Assembly (NCBI GenBank): GCA_048013815.1
Contig: CM106586.1
Span: 22,072,001 to 22,136,000 of the forward strand
DNA length: 64,000 nt
Direction of reading: 5' to 3'
DNA from: Setoptus koraiensis
Lineage: Eukaryota > Arthropoda
Part shown: piece by piece, positions 1-10,200 of the stretch
How the letters are laid out: each line of letters opens with the position of its first letter
Position numbering within the stretch: the stretch's first letter is position 1
Program-made: the position numbers and the translations under genes
Notes under the pieces: model-generated
The model's input: the letters and a program-made list of their open reading frames with translations, nothing else
What the model was told of the DNA's origin: nothing
The model's database searches: none

Positions 1-2
1 AA

Positions 3-272
3 TTTGCCAAGCTGGCGGGCTTCAAGAGGCCCATATTGCATGGACTGTGCACGATGGGTTTCGCCACCCGACACATCATCGAAGCTTATGCGCCCGAGGC
101 ACCGGAAAGATGTGTTCGTATCAAGGTGCGCTTCTCTGGTATAATATTCCCCGGCGAGACCATACAAACTGAGATGTGGAAGGAGGGCAACAGGATTCAT
201 TTTGAGTGTAAAGTGCAAGAGACGAATAAACACATCATAACGGGAGCCTATTTAGACTTGAAGGACAATTGA
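3..272 (+). CDS. Peroxisomal multifunctional enzyme type 2 (HSD17B4-like), C-terminal end of hydratase domain (5' partial)
   Basis: The reading frame is open from the window edge and gives the end of a MaoC-type 2-enoyl-CoA hydratase 2 domain. Recognisable family stretches are ILHGLCTMGFA, the QTEMWKEGNRIHF segment and KVQET, which match the second hydratase repeat of animal HSD17B4/MFE-2. In the family this enzyme carries out hydration and (3R)-dehydrogenation in peroxisomal beta-oxidation of very-long-chain and branched fatty acids. The frame stops right after the hydratase fold (GAYLDLKDN), so there is no SCP2 sterol-carrier domain; insect enzymes also lack it, while vertebrate ones carry it. 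No C-terminal SKL-like peroxisomal signal is visible at the stop, which is slightly odd, so a downstream exon cannot be fully excluded. The 5' part lies outside the window. Confidence 0.88.
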   Translation, partial: FAKLAGFKRPILHGLCTMGFATRHIIEAYAPEAPERCVRIKVRFSGIIFPGETIQTEMWKEGNRIHFECKVQETNKHIITGAYLDLKDN

Positions 273-705
273 AATTGGCGCCAATTTTCTAGTTGGTTGT
301 CTTGCGAAGCCTCTTCCATTGCTGCGTACATAAACACAAACAAACAAACAAGTGAGTGGTCACGTTAAAATCAACTGTAACTAATATTTGTTGTTTGTAT
401 TTCACAAAAACTAACAGGTGAATGTTGAACTTGTTCACTTGTAATAAACTTGATACTATTGTTGTTACAATCATCGTCATTGCTATTATTTAATTGCCCA
501 ATAATGCATGCAGTGGAGCACCATACAATCATTTGAGTCTTTCAGTTGTGTTTTTGTCCGAAAACAACATGTGCACAGGGCGTAGTTGTGAAAAAGGTCG
601 CCAGCATCAATATTATTGACACAAGCAGATAATTTAACCAGATTTCATACACTTTTATGTATTTTTAGCACTGGGCAAGCAAACGACATCTATTCCCAAT
701 ATACA
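273..705. other. Intergenic: 3' UTR of MFE-2 and 5' UTR/promoter of gamma-SNAP
   Basis: No protein-like frame. It holds the poly(A) signal above and, at 661-668, an ATTTTTAG that could be the acceptor of a 5'-UTR intron just ahead of the gamma-SNAP start. Confidence 0.5.
443..448 (+). terminator. AATAAA polyadenylation signal for the MFE-2 gene
   Basis: A canonical AATAAA lies 171 bp downstream of the stop codon, in an AT-rich stretch before the next gene. A perfect 16-bp palindrome (272-287, AAATTGGC/GCCAATTT) begins at the last base of the stop codon. Confidence 0.5.
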
Positions 706-1590
706 ATGGCCAGCATATCAGTACGGGTGGACGAGGCCAACAAATTTATGCAAAATGGACGCAAGTTCCTCAAGACGAATCTATTCAAATGGACAGCTGA
801 TTACGACAATGCGGCCAATCAATTCAATCAGGCCGCAATGGCGTTTAAGGGGGCCGGAATGCACAAGCAGGCTGTAGAGGCCAACGAATTAGCCATTGAC
901 GCTTACTTGAAGAATGAGAGCTCTGCTTTCCAGGCGGCAAAATGCATGGAGCAGGCGGCATTGTCATTTAAGGAGCTCGAGGACTTCAAATCAGTATCTA
1001 TTTATTATAATAGAGCCATTGATATTTATAGACAAACAGGTAACACAGATACGGCCATATCAACCTTAGATAGAGCGGCAAAATCAATGGTGGAAGCCAT
1101 GCCTTTTATGGCGGCCGATCTTTACATTCAAGCCTCAGAGGCCTGCGTTTTAGAGGATAGATTCAGGCAAGCGGCCGAATATTGTTCCAAGGCGGCGGTG
1201 TTATTTATCAAAATGAAAGACTATCATAAAGCTGTCATTATAGGCAGAGAAGAAATCAATTGTTGTATACAAGCGGGCGACACTAGAACTTGTAGCAGAG
1301 TGGCCATGTGTTTGATATTAGTGCATCTAGCTAACAAAAATCCCGTTGGAGCCCGTGAGTTAATTAGGTCATGTCAATTAGATGATGACACATTGCAACT
1401 CGCCGAGCAGCTAGTGTCGAGCTTTGAGAAAAGCGACTATCAAACTATGGGAAAAATTCTTAATAATTCGTATTTTATGAACTTAGACACGGAATATGCC
1501 AAGTTATCGCGTCAACTATTCAATGATTACTGCTCCCCGGAAGCCTTGTCAAAACTGGAAGACCCCAACTATGAGGAAGACATGACATGA
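706..1590 (+). CDS. Gamma-soluble NSF attachment protein (gamma-SNAP)
   Basis: 294-aa, intronless coding sequence; human NAPG is 312 aa. The whole length is TPR-like helical repeats typical of SNAPs (repeated A.Y...AA.....F / A.E.Y.KAA patterns such as AAEYCSKAA and ALSFKELEDF), with the acidic tail expected of the family (ending DPNYEEDMT). SNAPs recruit the NSF ATPase to SNARE complexes for disassembly; the gamma form acts in endosomal trafficking. I start at the ATG at 706 (MASISVRVDEANKFM) because the frame upstream opens only with a TTG and contains no homology. The reading is gamma rather than alpha/beta because of the N-terminal arrangement and the ANKF...LFKWTADYDNAA segment. Function is inferred from family similarity. 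Confidence 0.9.
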   Translation: MASISVRVDEANKFMQNGRKFLKTNLFKWTADYDNAANQFNQAAMAFKGAGMHKQAVEANELAIDAYLKNESSAFQAAKCMEQAALSFKELEDFKSVSIYYNRAIDIYRQTGNTDTAISTLDRAAKSMVEAMPFMAADLYIQASEACVLEDRFRQAAEYCSKAAVLFIKMKDYHKAVIIGREEINCCIQAGDTRTCSRVAMCLILVHLANKNPVGARELIRSCQLDDDTLQLAEQLVSSFEKSDYQTMGKILNNSYFMNLDTEYAKLSRQLFNDYCSPEALSKLEDPNYEEDMT

Positions 1591-2661
1591 GTTGACACTC
1601 ACACGATACATAATCTAATTTTTTGTTTGTTGTTCTTTCCAACTATGTACATGTCAAGTGAAAATAAGGGTGAAATCTATCAATCAATTTGGGTTTCGTC
1701 AGCACAAGCATTATAAACAATAACCACAGACAAGTAGAAAGCACCATCTTCTTTGTGACCATTTGTTCTGAGCGGGCAACCTAGATAGTTGAACCCTGTA
1801 GACGGCTCATCTCAGAAAATCCACGAGAATCCTAACAATGTATCATGGAAATAGATAGAAGTATCGATTCTTTCTATCAGATCATCCACCTAGATAAGAT
1901 TTCTTGAAATCAGTCTACCCGGGTTGTACAAAGTAGAGCACTATATTCTTTTTGCATTAGAGCACCAATTCTTCAAGAATAGATTGAGCATCACCTAGCA
2001 TCCCCTAGTTGAAATTTGAAATCTCAACAGTTTTGTGGCTATACTCTTTTTTAATTGAAATAAAGAAATGGACTAGAAAGTTCATAAATCGTCTATCACA
2101 ATCCTGTTCTGAAACTTCCCATTGAAAAAACTACAAACGACATCTATGTTGGAACTCTTCTTTCTTCACGGATGAGTCCATATCTTCTAACTAGTGGCTA
2201 TATACCTTCCGATGGGTGGTGGTGCGAATTTGGGCGGTAGGAGATCAGGAGGGTGAGCAGTTGTGGAACAGCACAGAACACTACAGAATTAAAATTTCAA
2301 GCGAGTTTCCACCGAAACACTAGTGGTCGCTAGCTGTTGGTTGCATCCGACAGAGCGCAACAATTGTGCGTTTTATGCTTTCGCCTTCGGTTGTCCTAGG
2401 TAAGAAATTGAACAGGTATGAAATCCGCCCCTTGGAAAATGCACTGTGTATGCTAGCGAGGTTCGATCCATCACGTGGTCGAGTGAGACATCGATTCTTG
2501 TGTACTTAGACAGATTCAGAATCATCATCCTAGAGACACATTCAAACCGCTCACGCACATAATCGTCGGCTTGGTATTATTACCTCGAAGGAAAGAACAT
2601 TCCCAAAGATATTAACTCAACAACAACCCTAGCAACAGCAGAAACCATTGTAATACACAAC
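1591..2661. other. Intergenic region between gamma-SNAP and truncated B56
   Basis: No intact gene. It contains a decayed MTG1 3' end (2053-2170) and, at about 2525-2661, a 5' leader clearly homologous to the leader of the full-length B56 gene (about 5310-5445; both share the CCTCGAAGGAAAGAACATTC block and the TATTAACTCAACAACAACC block). The rest shows nothing recognisable. Confidence 0.6.
2053..2170 (-). pseudogene. Remnant of the 3' end of an MTG1 gene copy
   Basis: This segment aligns with the last codons and 3' flank of the intact MTG1 gene (3850-3990): both share AATTGAAATAAA followed by a near-identical stop-codon region and the stretch coding for the C-terminal VPDIDAVCSLIMRCFRRG part. 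The copy here has small deletions and frame breaks and no longer reads through, and I can follow the similarity only over roughly 27 codons. It sits in the same position and orientation relative to B56 copy 1 as the intact MTG1 gene does relative to B56 copy 2, so it marks the left unit of a tandem duplication. Confidence 0.72.
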
Positions 2662-3805
2662 ATGGCTCGCACCATTTTCTCAACCACTCTCCAAGATTGC
2701 CATGATCTTAATGAAAGGGAAAAATTGTTCAAAAGTAAGGTTAAACAATGCTATAACGGCGGTCCTATAGAAGACGTCAGAATAAAGGCCTTAATGGAGC
2801 TGGTGGACGTAGTTTCATCTCGACCGGAGTTGATATTCTGTTACGAGTGCGTTTACGAGGAAATGCGTAAAATTGTAAGTCAAAATGAACAAGTTATACC
2901 GCTCAAACATGAGTGAAATCCGCTAACGATCAATCTCTCTCTTCAAACTAATATTTCAGTTCGAAGTCAATGTATCCAGAAAATTGCCACCGTCATCCAA
3001 CCAGAATGGGCCAAAATTCGACCCTGAAGAGGACAAGCCATCAAAATTTCGTTCTCTTACATGTACTATGCACCTCATCTATGATCTAATGTATAAGTTT
3101 TTAAACTCTCCTGAGCTCAAGCCAAACTTAGCAAAAGCATGTATCGACGCCAGATTTGTATTGCAATTGTTTAGACTTCTCAATAGCGAAGATTCGGAAG
3201 AGAGGGATCACGTCAAATCAGCATTAATTACAATATATGAACAATTCGGTGGTTTGAGATCTTATATTAGGCGCCAAATAAATAACATATTTTACAGATT
3301 CATCTACGAAACTGAAAACCATAATGGAATAGCGGAACTTCTTGAACTTCTAGAAAGGTAAGTGTCAAAAAAAAAACTACATCTTCTTTGTTTTTTGTAG
3401 TCATTATAACTTTCATCAACATATCCACTTTTCCTCAACTAGTATAATCGATGGGTTTGCTTCGCCACTTGAGGCGGAACACAAAGTATTTCTCCTCAAA
3501 GTCTTGATGCCCCTCCATAAAACTCGATCCTTAAATGTTTATCACTCCGAGTTGACTGCATGCGTTGAGGAATTTTTGGAAAAAGATGAAAGTCTGACAA
3601 AACCGGTAAGTCATTTATTCTACAATAGTGATCATGTGTGCTGTCCAACTAACAAAACTTGAAATTATTAAAGCTAATCCAATGTTTTGCAACAAATTTG
3701 TATTCTTAGGTCATCAGGAGTATGCTAAAATATTGGCCGAAAGTGCACAAAAAGAACGAGGAAGTGTTTCTCGAGTCATTAAAGACTTTTATGAACCGTT
3801 TATGA
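2662..3805 (+). CDS. PP2A regulatory subunit B56 paralogue, truncated and diverged (copy 1)
   Basis: Four exons: 2662-2874, 2960-3357, 3443-3605 and 3710-3805, all with GTAAGT-type donors and good acceptors, giving 289 aa in one frame. It carries the first part of the B56 HEAT-repeat fold ([40 protein letters not shown]) and then stops, so the C-terminal HEAT repeats are missing; it also lacks the roughly 390-aa N-terminal extension of copy 2. B56 subunits direct the PP2A phosphatase to LxxIxE-containing partners. Here the pocket segment that reads LHRIYG in copy 2 and in vertebrates reads LITIYE, so the His-Arg pair is lost. Frame and splice sites are intact, so it may be expressed as a partial protein, but it may equally be a young pseudogene. 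Confidence 0.75.
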
Positions 3806-3876
3806 ATCTTCTATTGATTTTCAAAGTTTTAAATTTTGAAATAATTTAATTGAAATAAAAAAATGGACTAGAGAGT

Positions 3877-4827
3877 TCACAAATCGTCTATCATAACTTT
3901 GCCGAACAATCCTCTTCTGAAACATCTCATAATAAGACTACAAACGGCATCTATATCTGGAACTCTTTTTTCTTCTCCAGTGAACCTATCTCTGACCAAC
4001 TGAATTTTTTTCAACGAGATAGCTGTATTAATTATCAGATCGTCGAAATTTGTCATGGGCGATTCTAGTTCGAGAACCTGCACATAATTGTACATCCTTC
4101 GATTGTTAAGCCAGTCGATGGTATATTTGGCGATGTCAAAAATTTCGACTGCTTTATCGGATATTGTAGAGCACATGGCTAGTTTCATCGCTTTGTCATA
4201 TGATTTGGTTACACCGGGTTCTAAAACGCCCGGTGTGTCGAAAACATATATAGGAGGTCTGGAGCAGATTTTTATCTTTTGCATAACATGTTTTGTCACT
4301 CCAGCATTTGGACCAACCTGAGCAGGTTCTCCACTTCTCCCCAGATGAAGCTGTCTGAGCCTATTGATGAGAGAAGATTTTCCTACATTTGGTATGCCCA
4401 CTATCATGGTGTTAAATTCCATCCTGTCCTCCCGATTATGTCTGTCAGACTTTCTGATTGTGTCTACTATAAGCTGACCTAACTTGTCATAGCCTCTCTG
4501 AGCGTGATCGAAAGATTTCCCCGTCAGAGTAGTCCTCAGAATATGTGCATCACCGTTATCCGCCAATTTCGCTTCTATTTGGTCCCACTTGGATAAATCA
4601 GCTAAGTCGCACTTGTTTAGTATGAGAATATGAGGTTTGATAGTGCCAAGGTATGTCTTGAGTTGAGTGTTTCGACCAGTCAGAGGAAGGCGTGCATCAT
4701 GAATTTCAATAACACAATCGACATGACTTAGTTTGCCCATCATGGCCTTCATGCCGCTGAACATGTGTCCCGGGTACCAATTAATGGCTTTGCCGATCTT
4801 GGCAGCATTATTGCTCACAGTGGACAT
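3877..4827 (-). CDS. MTG1: Mitochondrial ribosome-associated GTPase 1 (MTG1)
   Basis: 316-aa circularly permuted GTPase, intronless. Motifs run in the permuted order: NWYPGHM near the N-terminus (residues 16-22), the DARLP segment, G4 NKCD, then G1 GIPNVGKSS, the G2 region with AGVTK, and G3 DTPG. This order and the length (human MTG1 is 334 aa) identify MTG1, which acts in the mitochondrial matrix on large-subunit ribosome assembly. I chose the ATG at 4827 because the frame upstream reaches only a TTG; the resulting leader (MSTVSNNAAKIGKAI) is short, with lysines and no acids, weakly like a targeting peptide. Its stop lies 71 bp from the stop of B56 copy 1 in a convergent arrangement, and its 3' end exists a second time as the remnant at 2053-2170. 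Confidence 0.93.
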   Translation of the reverse strand: MSTVSNNAAKIGKAINWYPGHMFSGMKAMMGKLSHVDCVIEIHDARLPLTGRNTQLKTYLGTIKPHILILNKCDLADLSKWDQIEAKLADNGDAHILRTTLTGKSFDHAQRGYDKLGQLIVDTIRKSDRHNREDRMEFNTMIVGIPNVGKSSLINRLRQLHLGRSGEPAQVGPNAGVTKHVMQKIKICSRPPIYVFDTPGVLEPGVTKSYDKAMKLAMCSTISDKAVEIFDIAKYTIDWLNNRRMYNYVQVLELESPMTNFDDLIINTAISLKKIQLVRDRFTGEEKRVPDIDAVCSLIMRCFRRGLFGKVMIDDL

Positions 4828-5445
4828 GCCTGATAAATTGGTCCTATCTGGTGTTAGATGATGAGACAATTAAGATTTGCAAACTTTTGCTTGATGGTAT
4901 CGCTGACATAACTATCAAATGTTATTTGTAACTAAAGACGTGGACTGGCTAAATAAAAACACGGTTTTATTGCATTGTTTACTATTTCGATCGTATCCAC
5001 TGGCGCCACCTGTTTAACATCTGATGTATTATTGGTCGATAATGTTGGAAAACGCCGTTAGACGCATACCATTACATTAATGTTGCTCTGATGGCACAAA
5101 ATACACGAAAATAAATAAATAAAAAAAGAATTAGAACGTATTTGTGAAAAGTGACTAAATCTTATCCTAGTTGTGCATTAAAACTAAATGCCTACACAAA
5201 TTCTTAGCGTTTTTGCTGCCAAGCTAGAATCTATTATTATGATAATTATTATTACTATTATGAGATCATTATCAGAATCTTTATTATTATTATCAGCAGC
5301 ATCACCATCGTCGTAAAGACGTATTCAAACCGCACACGCATATAATCTTTATCTTGGTATTATTTCCTCGAAGGAAAGAACATTCTCAAAGGTATTAACT
5401 CAACAACAACCATAATAACAACAGAAACCATTAACAACACACAAC
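4828..5445. promoter_or_regulatory. Shared divergent promoter region of MTG1 (-) and full-length B56 (+)
   Basis: No gene. AT-rich, with ATT/TTA runs at 5240-5300. The last 135 bp (from about 5310) is the B56 leader, duplicated at about 2525-2661. The two genes point away from each other, so their promoters must lie here. Confidence 0.55.
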
Positions 5446-8277
5446 ATGGCTCAAAACAATTCTGATACCGAGCCATTGACTGTGGGACGCGCCACGACGG
5501 AACAAGTGTCCAGAATTAACACTGGCCTGACAATTAGTGACAGTAGTAATATTATGAATGATCATTCATCAAATCCATCGCCATCTACAAATTTCAGTAA
5601 CATAAACACTGCGAATCTCAACAATACTAACAAGCAAAACAGTAAAATGAATAACACTGGTAGTATTAGTAACAATAATCATATCAATAGTAACAATAAT
5701 AACAATAATGATATTGGTAATGTTGATAGCAGCCCCAATAGCAATAGTGGTAGCAATGATAGTGATAAAGAACAATCATCATTTGACTCGGATCTAAGCA
5801 AAATTATCGCAGGTGTCGATCTTTGTGAGGGATCCGGGGGAGCAGGGAGCTCCATTATTAGTAGTAGTAGTACCATGAATGACCAAAAGGCCACTGCTAC
5901 CAATAACTACAACAACAATATTACTAACACCTCAATTAATAGCAGCATCGTACCTAAAAACAACAATAGTGATATCAATGAAACCATTAGCACCAACAGT
6001 AGCAATAATAATAACAGTAATAAAAAAAATGATGATGTAGATGACGGAAACATCGACTCGGAGATGTTATCATCGTCAATGTTAATTAATGATGATTTTA
6101 ATTTTGATATTCTAACTAGCCACTCTACAATAACTAACGCGGACCATAATCTAGATTTCGTCAAACGGAGTGACACCATACAAAGCAATAACGAGGACGT
6201 TGATTCTAACAATGACACCAGCTCTACAAACACCTCATCGCTTTACCATTACGATTTGGCTGCACACATTCGCTCCGAAGGTGGCTTCGTCAGCTTCGAA
6301 CACCAAGATGGACAACCTACATCGAGGCTGGCCTCGACTTCCTTAGATGACAACAAATTTGAGGCCGATTCAGACAGACTGAAACAGGATGATTTCAACA
6401 ATTCTAAGACATCTTATCACACTGAAATGACCAATCAATCTGATGAAGACATCTTATCAGCTTTTAACAATGTGGATGCTATTGAAAAGTCTACGAGAAT
6501 ATCACGTAAACTTAATGAAACATTTTCCATAAGCCAAGAAGAGGCCACTAGCGACTATTCCCTTGGTCCAGGTTCCAGTGTTGGATCTACTACCGAGGAG
6601 GCAAAATTGTTTGCCACATTACCAACCCTCAAAGATTGTTATGATCTTGATGAAAGGGAAAAATTGTTCAAAAGTAAGGTAGAACAATGCTGTTGCATGT
6701 TCGATTTCGCCGTAAATCCTCTGAGTGAGTTAGATCATAAAGAAACCAAGGCCAACGCTTTAGCGGAGTTATCTGAGGTGATAACGTATCAACCGGAGTT
6801 GATATTCTGCTACGAGTGCGTTTACGAGGAAATGCGTAAAATTGTAAGTCAAAATGAACAAGTTATACCGCTCAAACATGAGTGAAATTCGCTAATAATC
6901 AATCTCTCTCTTCAAACTAATATTTCAGTTCGAAATCAATGTATTCAGGACATTGCCACCGTCATCCAACCAGAATGTGCCCGAATTCGACCCTGAAGAG
7001 GACGAGCCGCCTCTAGAACCATCTTGGCCGCATCTGCAACTTGTCTATGATCTAATGCTTCACTTTTTAGACTCACCCGAGTTCAAGCCAAACCTAGCAA
7101 AAACATATATCGACTCCAGATTTGTATTGCAACTGTTGGAACTTTTCGATAGCGAAGATCCGAGAGAGAGGGACTGCCTCAAAACCATATTACATAGAAT
7201 ATATGGACAATTCTTGGGTTTGAGATCTTATATTAGGCGCCAAATAAATAACATATTTTACAGATTTATTTACGAAACTGAATACCATAATGGAATAGCG
7301 GAATTTCTTGAACTTCTAGGAAGGTAAGTGCCAAAAAAAAAACTACATCTTCTTTGTTTTTTGTAGTCATAATAACTTTCATCAACATATCTACTTTTCC
7401 TCAATTAGTATAATCAATGGATTTGCTTTGCCACTCAAGGAGGAACACAAAGTATTTCTCCTCAAAGTCTTGATGCCTCTCCATAAAACTCGATCTTTAA
7501 GTGTTTATCACCCCCAGTTAGCTTATTGCGTTGTGCAATTTTTGGAAAAAGATCAAAGTCTGACAAAACCGGTAAGTCATTCATTCTGCAATAACGATCA
7601 TTTGTGCTATCTAACTCACAAAACTTGAAATCACGAAAGCTAATCTAATGTTTTGTAACAAATTTGTATTCTTAGGTCATCATGAGTATGCTCAAATATT
7701 GGCCGAAAGTGCATAGCACAAAAGAAGTTATGTTCCTCAATGAATTGGAGGAAATTCTCGATGTGATAGAGCCAAGTGAATTCCAGAGAGTTATGGTCGT
7801 GTTATTCAGGCAACTCTCTAAATGTATCTTGTCCCAACAATTTCAAGTCGCAGAAAGAGTTCTTTATTATTGGAATAATGAATATATACTCAGTCTTATT
7901 AGTGACAATGTGTCAACTATCCTACCAATTACATTTCCGGCCCTTCACGTAAATCCAACATCTCATTGGAATAAAACCATCCACGGTCTCACTTATAATG
8001 CTTTAAAGTTATTCACTGGTATGAATCAAAAACTTTTCCATGAGGTTGTGCAAAAATACAAAGAGGACAAACAAAGGTACTGTTGTGTCATCATATTCTA
8101 TTTATTTATTTTAAACAATGACCGTCATATTAACCATGCTCTTTTATTTTTTCTTTCGTCAACATACATAATTAATTGAGTAGAGAAATCGAGGCTCAAA
8201 AAGAAAAAGAGGACAGATGGAAAAAGATAGAAAAATTAGCCATCAGCAATTCTTCCAATATCCAATTCAACCAGTGA
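5446..8277 (+). CDS. PP2A regulatory subunit B56 (B') with long Asn/Ser-rich N-terminus (copy 2)
   Basis: Five exons: 5446-6843, 6929-7323, 7409-7571, 7676-8076 and 8181-8277, joined in frame to 817 aa. Introns are 85, 85, 104 and 104 bp. From about residue 396 the protein follows the B56 core closely ([113 protein letters not shown]), ending in a basic/acidic helix. B56 recruits PP2A to LxxIxE-motif substrates; the His-Arg-x-Tyr pocket residues are kept. The first 390 residues are low-complexity Asn/Ser/Asp-rich, built from AAT/AAC/AGT codons, with no domain I recognise; many B56 isoforms have variable N-termini but rarely so long. This copy is the functional-looking one of the tandem pair. 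Confidence 0.92.
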
Positions 8278-10200
8278 TGTATGCAGTAGTCAATTTAGAG
8301 CTAAATGCAGCTCACAGCCGTTAATGATATCTCTGCTCTATTTCCCCACCTTTTCAGTTGTATATGATATAAAAATCTAGCAAGTTGTAAAAGTATGTTA
8401 TGTTTATTTTTAAAAATTTTTAACTTCGCCAATAATGAACTCAGCATTACACCAAGAGTATTTGTAAAATTTTATGCTGACAATTATGTGATCCGACTAA
8501 AAGTTGTCAAACGACCACTGTCTATCTAAATTTGTCGCTCTTCACCCTCTATTGAACATCAATCATTGTAAATCAAGGCCACTATAATGATAAATTTACT
8601 TGGTATAATGGACTTCCTCTACGAGATGAACTTTTATATAGATAAACTTTGATTTTTACGGTGAATACTGATTGAGAAAAGAGCATCCATCAATGTCATA
8701 GCCAATCTCTTTCATGGGCTATTTTAGAAGGATCAATAACAGAGGCGCTCCCTCTCTTTCGTGTTGTTCCATCCGGGAGTCGAACATACATTGGCCCAAT
8801 CGATCTTATCTGTCCTTTATCGGTTAGGTGCAACAATGACCATGCTCGGAAGCAAGAGTGAAATCTAGTGCCACGAGAACCTAACTTTCGGTTAGCCGTG
8901 TTAGTGGTATCGAAGAAAAGTTTTCTATAATAGATAGCAAGTTCGATAAATTTTCAATTAATTTCGCAAGACAATTTCGTGTGCTGACTCGAGTTGAGAT
9001 ACAAACACACAAAAGGAATGGTGCGCTAGACTGCTTGAGATCAAAGCTTGAAGTTCTTTTTATATTATCTTGAGATCAATTACTGGATTCTCATTCATTT
9101 CAAAAAAAAAAAAACGTGCATGATAAACGATCGAACACCCATGACATCAGCGCACATTTATTGCAATTTTCTCGCTCCTATATTTTCCATAAATTGGTGC
9201 ACTCAACATGATTGCTTCCGAACATCAGAGGACGCACTAATTTCATGACCATTCCGGATGATATATCAGAAAGACGGGAAAGACCGGAAAATGGTTACCC
9301 TTCTAAGATTCATCTCGCCGATACCTACAAGGATAGCCCTGTTAGAAAAAAAAACATGCGAGAGTTTAAGTCACCTGGGCTACTTTGTCAGTAGTTATTC
9401 AGACAGGTGAAATAATTTTTTTTTATTTTCGTTGATAGTTGATTTTTTAGCTGTGAGCAGAGTGCCGCAGCGCATCCGCATATGTAAAAATGTAGCCAGC
9501 AGCCAGCCTAGCCTTATTTGCTCGAAATATCATGTATTGGCTGCCGCCTTCATGTCTCTACCGGTGTGTGTGTTAATTAGAAGAAAAACGAGAGACAACT
9601 TCACGTACTTGAGCACTAATGAGTCAGCTATAGTAGTGCGTTATTTAGCTAACTAAAGCACCTGTGTGAATGATAAAGTGGTTTTTGTTTAAAGTCATCA
9701 TGTGCATGTTTTTTTATTTGATATTGTCTGCTACGGTTCAAAGAAGAAAACAACTCCTAACTAGTCGGTAACGCTATTCTATTGATAGAGCGCAGCAGCA
9801 CTAATACTGTATTAGTGAGCTTACCAGATGTTAAAGTGTCTAGGTAGTGTATTTGTTGTTGCATTTCTCTTTAGCAGGAACAAAAGAAACTGAATCATCA
9901 CCACCGACAGCACTCCAACCACAACAACAGCCACGACTACAACAACGACAACAACAACGACAGCGACAACAGCGATAACAACAACAGCGACAAAAACAAC
10001 AACAACAACGGCAGCGTATAGAATATTTGCAATGGAGATGCTGACGATATTAAATTATGAGATGTTTATTGCCAGCAAGCTAGTTAACGTCAAGGCGAAA
10101 TGTGGGCCGTCTGCTTAAATAAATTATTTACTTATACATGTGCGATTGCACAGGCTTACTGAGCTAACATTGTTCGCATGCATAAGTGTTAGCATTTCAG
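8278..10200. other. Noncoding stretch downstream of B56
   Basis: No recognisable gene. A 49-codon ATG frame at 9245-9394 (starting MTIPDDISERRE, charged) follows a possible acceptor (CATCAG at 9223-9228) and could be a small exon, but I cannot tie it to any family. 9880-10015 is a CAA/ACGACAA-rich simple-sequence tract. Confidence 0.45.

Noticed and set aside
616-705. N-terminal extension of the gamma-SNAP frame
   Set aside because: It opens with TTG, has no homology and crosses a likely 5'-UTR splice acceptor; the ATG at 706 fits the family.
4828-4869. Extra 14 residues at the MTG1 N-terminus
   Set aside because: The frame begins with TTG; the ATG at 4827 is the first valid start.
8740-8830. 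tRNA-like TTCGACTCC box on the minus strand near 8790
   Set aside because: The flanking bases do not pair as a T-arm, and no matching A box or acceptor stem is present.
9245-9394. 49-codon charged frame starting MTIPDDISERRE
   Set aside because: Possible small exon, but with no homology, no upstream exon I can join and no partner; noted only as part of the noncoding stretch.
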